From assembly GCA_031315865.1 (NCBI GenBank), contig JALDRJ010000002.1, forward strand, positions 2,206,001 to 2,270,000: a DNA stretch of 64,000 bases, written 5' to 3'. Position numbers and translations under genes: made by a program. This document shows positions 8,371 through 16,578 of this stretch, one piece after another (positions within the stretch are counted from its first letter, which is position 1; each line of letters begins with the position of its first letter). The stretch is from Nitrospirales bacterium. Its GTDB lineage: Bacteria > Nitrospirota > Nitrospiria > Nitrospirales > UBA8639. The notes below the pieces were generated by a model. The model did no database searches, was not told the origin of the DNA, and worked only from the letters and a program-made list of their open reading frames with translations.

Positions 8371-8915
8371 TGAGCAGGCTCACGAAGCAGACGTTGAATG
8401 AAGGCGATCATCGAGGGACTGTCCCAGTCACGGGGACCCATGGCTCGGCCGATCATGCGCCCATCTTTTCCGATCAAGACCGACAGTGGAAGTGCCCGAG
8501 CCATATACGCGTTCGAGACGGCTTGCGTTTCATCCAAGAGCACAGGAATGTCGACGTTGACCATGCTGAGGAACGCGCGAATGGCTTTTGCTTGGAGGTC
8601 GGACGTGATCGTCAGTAACTGGAAGTCTTCGTCGTGGAGTCGTTCTTGAAGCCGGCCGAGCGCCGGCATTTCGTCCTTACACGGACCACACCAGGTTGCC
8701 CAGAAATTTAATAGCACGAGGCGGCCCTTCAACGATGCGGAACGAATGACAGTTCCTTGCAGGGTCTTGAGTTCAAAAGACGGCATTGGCGTCCCGGCCT
8801 GTTCACGAGAGATATGGAAATTCTCAAAGTCGGAAGAGGCTCGTGATTTCTCAACGCTCAATAGCGTCATCACCAATACACAGCACAAGATGATCCAGGC
8901 AGAGGGTAGTCGCAT
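8367..8915 (-). CDS. TlpA/ResA-like periplasmic thioredoxin
   Basis: The product has an N-terminal signal/anchor (AWIILCCVLVMTLLSV), then a redoxin domain with the active site NFWATWCGPCKDEMPAL and a cis-Pro region (ALPLSVLIGKDG). Such proteins reduce disulfides in the periplasm, for example in cytochrome c maturation or copper-site assembly. Two starts are possible, GTG at 8927 or ATG at 8915. Neither has a clear ribosome site and I use the ATG. It lies 24 bp after the propeller protein gene and overlaps the small His/Cys gene by 4 bp. Its most likely job is keeping the Cys residues of those neighbours (C-x-C-C and C-x3-C) reduced. Confidence 0.92.
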   Translation of the reverse strand: MRLPSAWIILCCVLVMTLLSVEKSRASSDFENFHISREQAGTPMPSFELKTLQGTVIRSASLKGRLVLLNFWATWCGPCKDEMPALGRLQERLHDEDFQLLTITSDLQAKAIRAFLSMVNVDIPVLLDETQAVSNAYMARALPLSVLIGKDGRMIGRAMGPRDWDSPSMIAFIQRLLREPAQ

Positions 8916-8939
8916 GAAGAGTGTCACGGGAAAAAAGGA

Positions 8940-10199
8940 TCAAGGAAGTGTCACGTTTTGAACGATCGTCACGTTATTGGGGAAGGCATGCTCGACCCAC
9001 GAGATGATGCCTTGCCCCTGTTGATTGACGGCAACGGCCGGGTGTTGGGCCTTGGCGTTGTTGAGCCGTTGAGGCGGGCTGAACGTTTGGCCGCGGTCGA
9101 GTGAAGACGAGAAATAGATCTCATGGCGTACGGGGGAAAGTTCTTCCCAGGCCACCAGCACCCGTCCAGAGCGATCGACGGCCATCTGTGGCGTATCAGG
9201 GAAAGTGCTGGTTGAAACATTGAGCTTTTTCCGGGGTGAGAAGGTGCGTCCTTGGTCATCGGACATGGCGAGATAGATGCCCGGGACATCGTCCGGGCCT
9301 TCCGTGTACCACGTCACGTATACCCGGCCCTTGCCATCCACGGCTAGGGAGGCGGGGCGGTGCGGACATCCAGGGAAATTCCATCGGTCATTTCCAACGA
9401 TGACTGGCGAAGAATAGGTCTTCCCGCCATCCGTGGATCGCGCGACGACGGTCTCGCGAAACGTGTCATCCAGTATTTGCCGCCAGGCGACATACACCGT
9501 GCCATCTGGGGCCGAGGCCAATGCGGTGCGACAACAGACGCAGGTGTTGCCTTCCAGCTGGAGATTTTTCGCAACACTCCCTCCTCGATCGAGAGAACGG
9601 GTGATGTAGGTCTTGGGCTGCCGTTTCCCCGTCCGTTCATCGATCCAAGCTAGATGCACCACCCCCTTCCGGTCCACGCACATGTTATCAAACGTATGAC
9701 TTGAGGGGGTCGTATCGTCATTGACGATAATGGGCATGGAGAAGGTCTGTCCCCGATCTTTCGACGTGCTCAGCCGGAGTGTGCTGGCGAATGGATTGTT
9801 CGATGGCGGCGATTGCGGTGACGTCCAGGAGAGATACACGTCGCCTGTGGGCCCTACCGCTAAACTCGGAGATTGATGAATCGCGGCCACGGGCGGGCCA
9901 TGTTGATTGACATGAACAGCCGAAGGCACAGTCGTGGCGCCGGCTGTTACCGCGACATAGAAGAGTTCGTGCCGTTCCTTACCCGCTTCATACCAGGCGA
10001 GATGGCGGTTGCCCTGCTCATCGATCTGAATCGCGGCGCCGGACACTTTCTTGGCTCCATGATTGATGGACAGTTGCGTCCCCAGTGTCGGTGTCTGCGG
10101 TGATTCCGCAGCGGCTTGCAAACAGAAGATGAGAGTCAGCCAGACAGGCATGAGGAACAACAACAGGCATGGCTTTCGGTGGAGCGGGAATAGCATCAT
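8940..10199 (-). CDS. Exported BNR/sialidase-fold beta-propeller with C-x-C-C motif
   Basis: The 419-residue protein has a signal peptide and several Asp-box/BNR-type repeats (STDGGKTYSSP, SDDQGRTFSPR, SLDRGQTFSPP), so a six-bladed propeller is expected. The catalytic Arg triad and Tyr/Glu of true sialidases are not evident, so I do not call it an enzyme. Its striking feature is NTCVCCRTALA (Cys220, 222, 223) and a fourth Cys in NFPGCP (Cys278). All four are conserved in the second propeller at 11213-12496. Such a cluster could bind copper or another thiophilic metal. The ATG at 10199 follows GAGGG. It is the first gene of the operon running to the receptor at 5752, with a shared promoter block 88 bp upstream. 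Confidence 0.85.
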   Translation of the reverse strand: MMLFPLHRKPCLLLFLMPVWLTLIFCLQAAAESPQTPTLGTQLSINHGAKKVSGAAIQIDEQGNRHLAWYEAGKERHELFYVAVTAGATTVPSAVHVNQHGPPVAAIHQSPSLAVGPTGDVYLSWTSPQSPPSNNPFASTLRLSTSKDRGQTFSMPIIVNDDTTPSSHTFDNMCVDRKGVVHLAWIDERTGKRQPKTYITRSLDRGGSVAKNLQLEGNTCVCCRTALASAPDGTVYVAWRQILDDTFRETVVARSTDGGKTYSSPVIVGNDRWNFPGCPHRPASLAVDGKGRVYVTWYTEGPDDVPGIYLAMSDDQGRTFSPRKKLNVSTSTFPDTPQMAVDRSGRVLVAWEELSPVRHEIYFSSSLDRGQTFSPPQRLNNAKAQHPAVAVNQQGQGIISWVEHAFPNNVTIVQNVTLP

Positions 10200-10262
10200 G
10201 AAGCCCTCAAAGGTAAGGTGTGGTATTGAGCCTTGAGAAATGAATGGTCTGAATGAAGATGA

Positions 10263-10316
10263 ACGTAAAAGAGAGTTGTGGCTCTAGTCAACCGATGCCT
10301 GCCAACAAGTGCTACG
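10263..10316 (-). promoter_or_regulatory. Shared 30-bp promoter block, copy A
   Basis: The 30-mer at 10287-10316 reads on the minus strand CGTAGCACTTGT, TGGCAG, GCATCGGTTGAC. Its end provides a good -35 (TTGACT). A weak -10 (TACGTT with an 18-bp gap, or TTACGT with 17) lies near 10262-10268. It precedes the propeller-thioredoxin-receptor operon. Confidence 0.6.
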
Positions 10317-10380
10317 TTTTGCCCCAATCTTCGTCATAGGGAGTAGGTGAATGCACGCGACAGCTTGAATGGGCTGGTGA

Positions 10381-10971
10381 TTATGTGAGCTGTGTAAAGG
10401 CGGTTTCTGCTTGTGTCGCAAAAAGCTCGATTCGTTCGGTTTCCCCTTCGATGTACGCCTGAAAATAGTTGTACGGAATGAGGATGATGACGGCCACGAA
10501 TATGCCGGCCGCCGTACAGATGAGGGCTTCGGCGACGCCACCGGTCACGGCTTGGGTCTGTCCCAGTCCCCCTGTAGCCATGATACCGAAAGAATCAATC
10601 ATGCCAATGATGGTCCCCAGCAGTCCGAGCAACGGTCCCAAGGTAATGATCGTATCCAGCACGGGGAGGCCGCGCTTCATCCTGCCGATTTCGCCCAGAC
10701 CCCGGCTCATCATGGCCTTGGCCGGGTCATCCTGTCGATGCATGATGCCCGTTCCCAGCACGGCAAGAACCGGATTCTGATGTTGTTCGGCCAGTGCCAG
10801 CGCGTCAGTCATCTTTCCCCGCCGGATCAGGTCCAACATGTGTTCGGGCTCTTTCCCGCCGCGGTTTGCCAGGAAAAACCATCCCCGTTCCAGGCTAATC
10901 ATGACCCCAATCGCAAAGGCCAGCATGATCGGGATCATCATCCACCCGCCCTTCATCAGAACCTGTAGCAT
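10381..10971 (-). CDS. exbB: ExbB/TolQ-type proton channel subunit, orphan
   Basis: The 196-residue form starts at the ATG of MLQVLMKGGWMM; a TTG five codons upstream is possible. It has the three-helix ExbB/TolQ/MotA layout: helix 1 in MMIPIMLAFAIGVMISLERG, then the cytoplasmic loop, then helices 2-3 in DTIITLGPLLGLLGTIIGMIDSFG and VAEALICTAAGIFVAVIILIPYNYF. It would energise TonB or a similar periplasmic partner using the proton gradient. It is closely similar to the ExbB at 56806-57465 over the channel region. Unlike that one it has no ExbD or TonB next to it, so it must share ExbD with another locus. The shared promoter block lies 100 bp upstream. Confidence 0.88.
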   Translation of the reverse strand: MLQVLMKGGWMMIPIMLAFAIGVMISLERGWFFLANRGGKEPEHMLDLIRRGKMTDALALAEQHQNPVLAVLGTGIMHRQDDPAKAMMSRGLGEIGRMKRGLPVLDTIITLGPLLGLLGTIIGMIDSFGIMATGGLGQTQAVTGGVAEALICTAAGIFVAVIILIPYNYFQAYIEGETERIELFATQAETAFTQLT

Positions 10972-11045
10972 TTCTTCGTGTAACAAGGTATCAACCTACA
11001 AACATGGGAAGCTGTAATGAACGCATCATCCGGCAGTCACCGTTA

Positions 11046-11100
11046 GTCATAAAGAATCGGCATGCGAAGTGTCTAGTGATCATTGCCCGCGAATGCTACA
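11046..11100 (-). promoter_or_regulatory. Shared 30-bp promoter block, copy E
   Basis: The 30-mer at 11071-11100 reads on the minus strand TGTAGCATTCGC, GGGCAA, TGATCACTAGAC. The -35-like TAGACA is followed 18 bp later by TATGAC (11046-11051). It precedes the orphan exbB. Confidence 0.55.
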
Positions 11101-11212
11101 TTTTGACGAGTGCTAGTGGGTCTGAGCGCGCATGCCTGTGCATGCCGCCTGGCTGTAGCGACCTTCCAGCTCAGGCGTTTCCTGAGCCAGATGGTGGCGG
11201 CGTCAGCCGTGA

Positions 11213-12496
11213 TTAGCGCGCAAGAGTTTCTGTGGGAATCCATGCCGTGTGAATGCCGTACTCTGGAGCTGCTCCCGTCCATGCCAACAGGAATCCTGAT
11301 GGCTCCGCGCTGAATTGCGGGAATCCGGAATCCCGGCCTCCACTCACTTTCGTCAGATAGTGAATGGGGCCTATTGTGCCGTCTGTAGACAGGACGCGTA
11401 GCGCCAGGCTGGGAGTGTTCGTGGCGTCATCGGGCGCGGTGATCCAGGTGATGACCGCTGACTGGTGCGTGTGCCAGACGACTCCAATACGGCCGAACGG
11501 GTCATGTTCATCCACGATGATAGGTGAGGTGAAACTCCGTCCTCCATCGTTTGAGACGGCCGCCTTCACTCGTGGATGGTCCCCTTCTTCGGTATACCAG
11601 GCTCCGATGACGTTCATGCCTTGCGCCGCCAGCATCGGTCCATTGACCGGGCATCCCGGGATTTCCCATCCATCGTCTCCCAACGGTTGAGGCGCTGACC
11701 ATCGGCCTGCCTGTAACCGCGCCGTGAAATTGTCGCGGACTTCTTTGTGTGTTCGACTGCGCCATGCGGCAATGGGGCCGGTTGTCGTGTTCGCGACGGA
11801 TGTCCCGCAGCAGGTACAGGTATTGTCATCGATGATCTGCTCGGGTCCAAAGTTCCCATGGCGATCCATCCGGCTGTAGCGCAAGGAAAAATTCCCGGAT
11901 GTCGCAGGGGAATGATGACCGTTCTTTTTGGAAGAATAGTCACGTCCGTCGAGCCAGATCACTCCCGCTTCTTCATCCACGGGAAAAATGGTGGCAAACC
12001 CATGCTCCGCCGCGATCCCGTCACGATGGGGGCGTTTGGGATCAGACCAGGTGACGCCGGCATCGGTCGAGATAGCGATGGCGATGTCATATTCATAAGT
12101 GCCGCCCCCCGGGTAGTTCACGAGCCAGTGCGCAACCCAGAATTTAGGGTTAATGACTCTGACTGATGGAAAGTCGGCCCAATTGATAAACCAGTTATCC
12201 CCGAGTGCAATTTCCCCTTGTCTTATCCACCGTCCATCGTTTCGCACGGCAAATTTCAGAATGTGACCGTTTGACCAGGGTTCGACCCAGCTCATCAAGG
12301 TTCCACCGTCGGGCATGGGCGTGAGCCGGGGAAGTCGGGCCCCTGCCTGAGCCGGGTTGTCGATGGGTTGTACCGGGAGAGTCGGACGTACGGTGGGTTG
12401 ACAGGCCGTGGCGAGCAAGAGCCAGGCAAGACTCAGCATGACCGTCAGACCATGGAGCCTGCTTGTATGTGATCGTGTCGGACAAAGATCGAACAT
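11213..12496 (-). CDS. BNR-type beta-propeller lipoprotein with C-x-C-C motif
   Basis: The product starts at ATG 12494-12496 (MFDLCPTRSH), giving about 427 residues. A lipobox ATAC (Cys32) marks it as a lipoprotein. The longer upstream frame runs through an intergenic hairpin repeat and is not credible. Propeller-type repeats are present (SNDGGRSFTSP, STDAGVTWSDP). The signature NTCTCCGTSVA (Cys227, 229, 230) and EIPGCP (Cys282) matches the first propeller (NTCVCC, NFPGCP), as does the following WYTEEGD/WYTEGPD. The two are therefore paralogs, one soluble or anchored by its signal and one lipidated. No enzyme active site is evident. A metal-binding or metallochaperone role is inferred. A shared promoter block lies at 12747-12776, leaving a 5' leader of about 220 nt that contains a hairpin repeat. 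Confidence 0.82.
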   Translation of the reverse strand: MFDLCPTRSHTSRLHGLTVMLSLAWLLLATACQPTVRPTLPVQPIDNPAQAGARLPRLTPMPDGGTLMSWVEPWSNGHILKFAVRNDGRWIRQGEIALGDNWFINWADFPSVRVINPKFWVAHWLVNYPGGGTYEYDIAIAISTDAGVTWSDPKRPHRDGIAAEHGFATIFPVDEEAGVIWLDGRDYSSKKNGHHSPATSGNFSLRYSRMDRHGNFGPEQIIDDNTCTCCGTSVANTTTGPIAAWRSRTHKEVRDNFTARLQAGRWSAPQPLGDDGWEIPGCPVNGPMLAAQGMNVIGAWYTEEGDHPRVKAAVSNDGGRSFTSPIIVDEHDPFGRIGVVWHTHQSAVITWITAPDDATNTPSLALRVLSTDGTIGPIHYLTKVSGGRDSGFPQFSAEPSGFLLAWTGAAPEYGIHTAWIPTETLAR

Positions 12497-12583
12497 GACT
12501 GCGCTTATGGAAGAGATGGACAAAGGCTTGATGGTTGTTCGCGCTCGTGACGTGGAAGGAATAGAGATTGAAGAGGAAAAAGT

Positions 12584-12629
12584 CCGAGTGAAGGCCAAGG
12601 AGGTTGCAAGTCCAAACACCTTCACTCGG
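12584..12629. repeat. Hairpin repeat, copy 1
   Basis: The perfect 11-bp stem CCGAGTGAAGG/CCTTCACTCGG (12584-12594 and 12619-12629) encloses a loop with the conserved core CCAAGGAGGTTGCAAGTCC. Two other copies at 53027 and 55364 keep the loop but have a different, still pairing, stem. It lies in the leader of the propeller lipoprotein gene. Confidence 0.75.
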
Positions 12630-12722
12630 GATTGGTCCAAGGGTTGGAGGCCGGTCCGTCCTTGGAGCACTGAAACAATGTCAAAGATATCAGGTACAGG
12701 GCGACAATGATGACACCTGCAC

Positions 12723-12776
12723 ACCATAGTTGATCGGAGCATTCCGGTCTACTGATCGCTGCTGACCGATGCTACA
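12723..12776 (-). promoter_or_regulatory. Shared 30-bp promoter block, copy C
   Basis: The 30-mer at 12747-12776 reads on the minus strand TGTAGCATCGGT, CAGCAG, CGATCAGTAGAC. TAGACC is followed after exactly 17 bp by TATGGT (12723-12728). Transcription would start near 12716 towards the propeller lipoprotein gene. Confidence 0.6.
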
Positions 12777-12909
12777 GACTGGCAGGATTTCTTAAATCGA
12801 CCGGTTGGGAAGTGCGGCAGATTCTTTTTTGAAAATCTCTCAACAAAAGATGTGTTGTGTAGTATTCGATAGCAACAGTCTCTAGACTCGAACGAACTTT
12901 CTTCACCAT
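12772..12909 (-). CDS. Possible 45-residue basic peptide
   Basis: An ATG at 12907-12909 is preceded by AAGGAGGGCAGT, a near-perfect ribosome site. The short frame (MVKKVRSSLETVAIEYY..., basic, one Cys) ends at 12772, overlapping the last bases of promoter block C. No signal peptide or known family is visible. The ribosome site is the only positive evidence. It may be a small real gene or a chance frame in a regulatory gap. Confidence 0.35.
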   Translation of the reverse strand: MVKKVRSSLETVAIEYYTTHLLLRDFQKRICRTSQPVDLRNPASL

Positions 12910-13044
12910 ACTGCCCTCCTTTTTGTCCTCAATATCGCCTGCGTTGACGAGACGTTCAGAAACTTCGACTGCCTGTGTGCGCTGGTTGCGTTTCGTCACC
13001 GTGCGGTGCATTGAGATTTCTGAATCACCATCTTGGAGAAACGT

Positions 13045-15276
13045 ATGTTCAAGAAGAAATGTCGACGAGTCCCGATGTCGTGGCGGCTGTTGTGCGCAGG
13101 AGTCATGGTTTTCCTCCTTTCTCTTCCCGCTTTTCCGGCGGAAGACGAACCGCAGCCAGATGAAGTTCACACGCTGCCGGAAGTGCTGATAGAAGGACAG
13201 CGGCTGAGGCTGACCGGGACAGGTTCACTGGGATTGACGGAGCCGAGTCAAGGCAGTTCACGATTAGGATTGACCGTGCGGGAGATCCCTGCCAGTATCG
13301 AAATCATTTCCCAACAGACGGTTCAGGAGCGGGGATTGCGGACGGTCTCAGAGGCCATGCAAGCCGCCATCGGCGTGACGGTCGGCGATCATCCTGTTTC
13401 CCCTGGTGCGTTTTCCATGCGGGGGTTTAGCGGAAATCAAATTCGTTTACTCTTCGATGGGCTCTCGCTCGGCCCGACTGGCTTCGTCACTCGTCCCCGC
13501 GATTCGTGGAATCTCGACCGCATCGAAATTCTCAAGGGGCCGGCTTCCGTGTTGTACGGAGAAGGGGCTGTGGCGGGAATGATCAACCTCGTTACCAAGC
13601 GACCGGATCGGAAGGTGGAAGGTAGTGAAGTTTCGGTCTCGTACGGGTCCTACAATACGGTGCGAGCCGGTCTTGGAAGTGGAGGAACCCTGGGCTCCAA
13701 GTCCTTACATTACCGCATCGATGGCAGCTATCAGAGCGCCGATAGTCTCATGGGGGTTCAACGAACGCCGTATGCGCTCTACAACTTGACCAGTGCCTTG
13801 TTATACGACGTGTCCTCGGACTTCCATGTGGAGTTGTCGTTCGACGTTGCCTACGATCAATCCAACCCGTATTGGGGAACGCCGTTGGTTCCCAAGTCAT
13901 TTTCCACTGATCAGGTCAACGGTGTGGTGGACACCGCAGACCATCGAACTATCGACCATCGCATGTTGCGAAAAAATTATAATGTGCAAGACGGCAACAT
14001 GAGCGCGTTGACGACATGGACAAAATTGAAGATGGCGTGGCAGCCGCTGGAATGGGTCAACGTGCGGAATCAAAGCTTTTACTACACGGCTTCCAGGGAA
14101 TGGAAAAATGCCGAGACCTACAGCTTCGATCCTGGTACCGAACTGATTGACCGGGACCGTTTCCTCGTGGAACACGATCAATGGGTCGTCGGTGACCGGT
14201 TTGAATTGCAGGTAAATCACCCGATTGGGGATTTTCAGAATCGCTTTGTCAGCGGCATCGAATTCAATCACATCAACTTTACCCGTCCCAGTTATTATGC
14301 CGGCAACGTGGACAGCGTTGATCCGTTCTCACCTGTCCAGGGGGTGTTTGATGGGGGTTCGACCGCCAAACAAATCGCCAGGGTGACCAATACGGCATTT
14401 TTCGCCGAGGATCAATTCAGTGTGCTCGAAACCCTGAAGATTGTGGCCGGGATACGGTACGATCTGATTCATTTGGAACGCAAACGATATAACACGCTCG
14501 GGGTGTTGAATCCGGCGACCAGTTTTACGGAGAATTTCGACCCGCTGACGTGGCGGGTCGGTGTCGTTTACGATGTCATACCGCAGATGACCCTGTATGG
14601 TCAGTATGCGACCGCAGCCGATCCCGTCGCGGGAAGTCTCTTCACGCTGAGTCCCGGCCAACGGTTCGACCTGGCGAGGGGAGAGCAGTGGGAGGTGGGT
14701 ATCAAGGGACAGTTCTGGGATGACCGCATTCAATGGACGGTCGCTTATTTCGATATCCGCCGCAAGCACATCCTGACGCAGGTTTCGCAGAATGAGTCCG
14801 TGAACGTCGGGAAGCAATCGTCCAAAGGGGTTGAGATTGACCTGGCCGCGAAGGTGACGGATGCGTGGCGGGTTCAGGGAAATGTGACGTTTCTCTCGGC
14901 CAAGTTTGACAAGTTTTCGCAATTATCAGGCGGAAACCTGGTTTCACGCAATGGCCATCGTCCTCCTGAAGTGCCGCAGACCGTGGCCAATCTATGGTCC
15001 GTCTATCGATTGCCGGTTACTGTTCCGGTCGATGTGGGCGCGGCCTGGCGTTATGTCGGTGACCGGTATAACGATACTGCGAATACGATACGTCTGAGGT
15101 CGTATATGACCGTGGATGCGTGGCTCTCTGTGGCGTACAAGCAATTCTGGATGACATTTCGAACCCGGAATCTGTTCGACCAGACGTATGCCATCTGGGG
15201 GTCGCAATTTTATCCCGAGCAAGTGTTGATCGGGGCGCCGAGGACCTATGAGCTGAGTGTGACTGCCCGCTTTTGA
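13045..15276 (+). CDS. TonB-dependent siderophore-type receptor
   Basis: The ATG at 13045 follows GGAG by 6 bp, giving 743 residues. The protein has a signal peptide (LLCAGVMVFLLSLPAFPAE), a TonB-box-like region (TLPEVLIEGQR) and a plug with IPASIEIISQQTVQERG, MRGFSGNQIRLLFDG and IEILKGPASVLYGEGAVAGMINLVT, typical of the FhuA/FoxA-like siderophore receptor branch. The barrel ends in ...YELSVTARF, with the terminal Phe required for outer-membrane insertion. It lies alone on the plus strand, divergent from the propeller lipoprotein gene, with no STN domain. Substrate is presumed to be a ferric siderophore but is not known. Confidence 0.93.
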   Translation: MFKKKCRRVPMSWRLLCAGVMVFLLSLPAFPAEDEPQPDEVHTLPEVLIEGQRLRLTGTGSLGLTEPSQGSSRLGLTVREIPASIEIISQQTVQERGLRTVSEAMQAAIGVTVGDHPVSPGAFSMRGFSGNQIRLLFDGLSLGPTGFVTRPRDSWNLDRIEILKGPASVLYGEGAVAGMINLVTKRPDRKVEGSEVSVSYGSYNTVRAGLGSGGTLGSKSLHYRIDGSYQSADSLMGVQRTPYALYNLTSALLYDVSSDFHVELSFDVAYDQSNPYWGTPLVPKSFSTDQVNGVVDTADHRTIDHRMLRKNYNVQDGNMSALTTWTKLKMAWQPLEWVNVRNQSFYYTASREWKNAETYSFDPGTELIDRDRFLVEHDQWVVGDRFELQVNHPIGDFQNRFVSGIEFNHINFTRPSYYAGNVDSVDPFSPVQGVFDGGSTAKQIARVTNTAFFAEDQFSVLETLKIVAGIRYDLIHLERKRYNTLGVLNPATSFTENFDPLTWRVGVVYDVIPQMTLYGQYATAADPVAGSLFTLSPGQRFDLARGEQWEVGIKGQFWDDRIQWTVAYFDIRRKHILTQVSQNESVNVGKQSSKGVEIDLAAKVTDAWRVQGNVTFLSAKFDKFSQLSGGNLVSRNGHRPPEVPQTVANLWSVYRLPVTVPVDVGAAWRYVGDRYNDTANTIRLRSYMTVDAWLSVAYKQFWMTFRTRNLFDQTYAIWGSQFYPEQVLIGAPRTYELSVTARF

Positions 15277-15408
15277 GAACACTCGCGGGGCGGTTCAAAA
15301 AAGCCGCCGCCTACTCCGCCGAAGTGGCGACGAAGGCCGGGAGTGGCGTTCCCGGCAGACAGGGCGACCCGGCATGTGGCCGATTCGCGAGAGTTCAGGG
15401 TTTAGGGG
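15277..15408. other. GC-rich spacer between convergent genes
   Basis: The first 30 bases contain a short imperfect hairpin (GGCGGTT against AAGCCGCC near 15290-15308) that could end transcription from either side. From here to about 21200 the GC content is clearly higher than in the surrounding sequence, marking the left edge of the RND operon. Confidence 0.4.
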
Positions 15409-16578
15409 CTAGGATTGTGGCGAGACGACCTGCACCTCGATCCCGTCCACCGGGACGTCGATGCCGGAAAGCACGATCCGGTCACCTGCCTGGAGTCCTC
15501 CCCGGACCAGGATGCGATCCGGCTCCTGTTTGAGCACATCGAGTTGGCGAACCGCGACCCGGTTGTCGTGATCGACGATCATCACTTCATTGCTCGTGGT
15601 ATTGATCGCAGAAGGAGGCAGGATAAAGATGCCAGGCCGTTCCCGCCCTTCGATGTTCGCCTGCACGAACGTGCCGGGCAGTAGCGGCGGTTGATTGTCA
15701 TGCGCGGCGAACGGGTTCGGGACGCGCGCGACCAGGAATAGCTGCCCGGTGGTCGGCTCCAGCGCGCTTTCGGCGCGAATGATGCGGCCCTCCCATCGGG
15801 CCGTGGTTCCACCCACCATGGCGCTCAAGGTGACCGTGGGCATGGCCCGGCTTTGGTCTGAGCGTTGGCCTGAGGGTCGGTAGGACGAGGATACGTCGAT
15901 AAACGACAATTCGTCCATGGAGACCGGCAGGCGCACCTCCGCGCTGTCGGTCGCGTACAGTCGCGCCACGGTTTCTCCGGGCACGATGTATTGCCCGACA
16001 TCCACAAGCTTGGTTCGAATGCGTCCGTCGAACGGCGCTGTGAGGACGCAGCGAGAGCGTTGTAATGTCGCCTTGGCCAGTTCGGCTTTGGCGGCGGCGA
16101 CCTTGGCGCGCATTTCCGCGAGCTGTGGTTTCCGGAGAGCCAGAGGCGTTGGTGTTCCCTCGCCCAGCGCGTGCCATTCGTTAAGGGCCTGATCGCCTTG
16201 AGCTTCTTCTTGCGCCAATTGCCGCCGGGCTTCAGCCAACCGACTCTTGGCTTCGATCATCGCCAGTTGATAATCGCGGGGATCGACCATAATCAGCATG
16301 TCCCCTCGACTGAAAAACCCGCCAGCCGCGAAGGACGGGTGAACGCGGGTGACTTTTCCGGCAACCTCCGTGACGAGATCGATTTCGGTGCGCGGCATGG
16401 CGATGCCTTGCGATTTGACCGTCAGGCGCACCGTCTGCGGTTGTGCTTCGAGGACTTCGACGTGTGGGATCGTGGGCTGCTGTATGTCCGGCTCCGGCTG
16501 AGAACGATTGGCCAGGACCGCCAGGGACGTGACGACGCCGATGAGTAGCACACCGATGGGTAATACGGTTCGAATCAT
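15409..16578 (-). CDS. RND efflux periplasmic adaptor (membrane fusion protein)
   Basis: The 389-residue protein has an N-terminal membrane anchor (VLPIGVLLIGVVTSLAVLA) and the classic adaptor order. A beta-barrel/lipoyl half (GKVTRVHPSFAAGGFFSRGDMLIMVD) leads into a coiled-coil hairpin (YQLAMIEAKSRLAEARRQLAQ... and LAEMRAKVAAAKAELAKATL). The second lipoyl half (LTAPFDGRIRTKLVDVGQYIVPGE) and the membrane-proximal domain (VLVRGGLQAGDRIVLSG) follow. It bridges the inner-membrane RND pump to the outer-membrane channel. Its start overlaps the stop of the TolC-like gene by four bases, so the genes are translationally coupled; it is the last gene of the operon. Confidence 0.95.
   Translation of the reverse strand: MIRTVLPIGVLLIGVVTSLAVLANRSQPEPDIQQPTIPHVEVLEAQPQTVRLTVKSQGIAMPRTEIDLVTEVAGKVTRVHPSFAAGGFFSRGDMLIMVDPRDYQLAMIEAKSRLAEARRQLAQEEAQGDQALNEWHALGEGTPTPLALRKPQLAEMRAKVAAAKAELAKATLQRSRCVLTAPFDGRIRTKLVDVGQYIVPGETVARLYATDSAEVRLPVSMDELSFIDVSSSYRPSGQRSDQSRAMPTVTLSAMVGGTTARWEGRIIRAESALEPTTGQLFLVARVPNPFAAHDNQPPLLPGTFVQANIEGRERPGIFILPPSAINTTSNEVMIVDHDNRVAVRQLDVLKQEPDRILVRGGLQAGDRIVLSGIDVPVDGIEVQVVSPQS

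Noticed and set aside
8940-12496. Sialidase activity for the BNR-repeat proteins
   Set aside because: Asp-box repeats only show the propeller fold; the catalytic residue set of sialidases is not evident.
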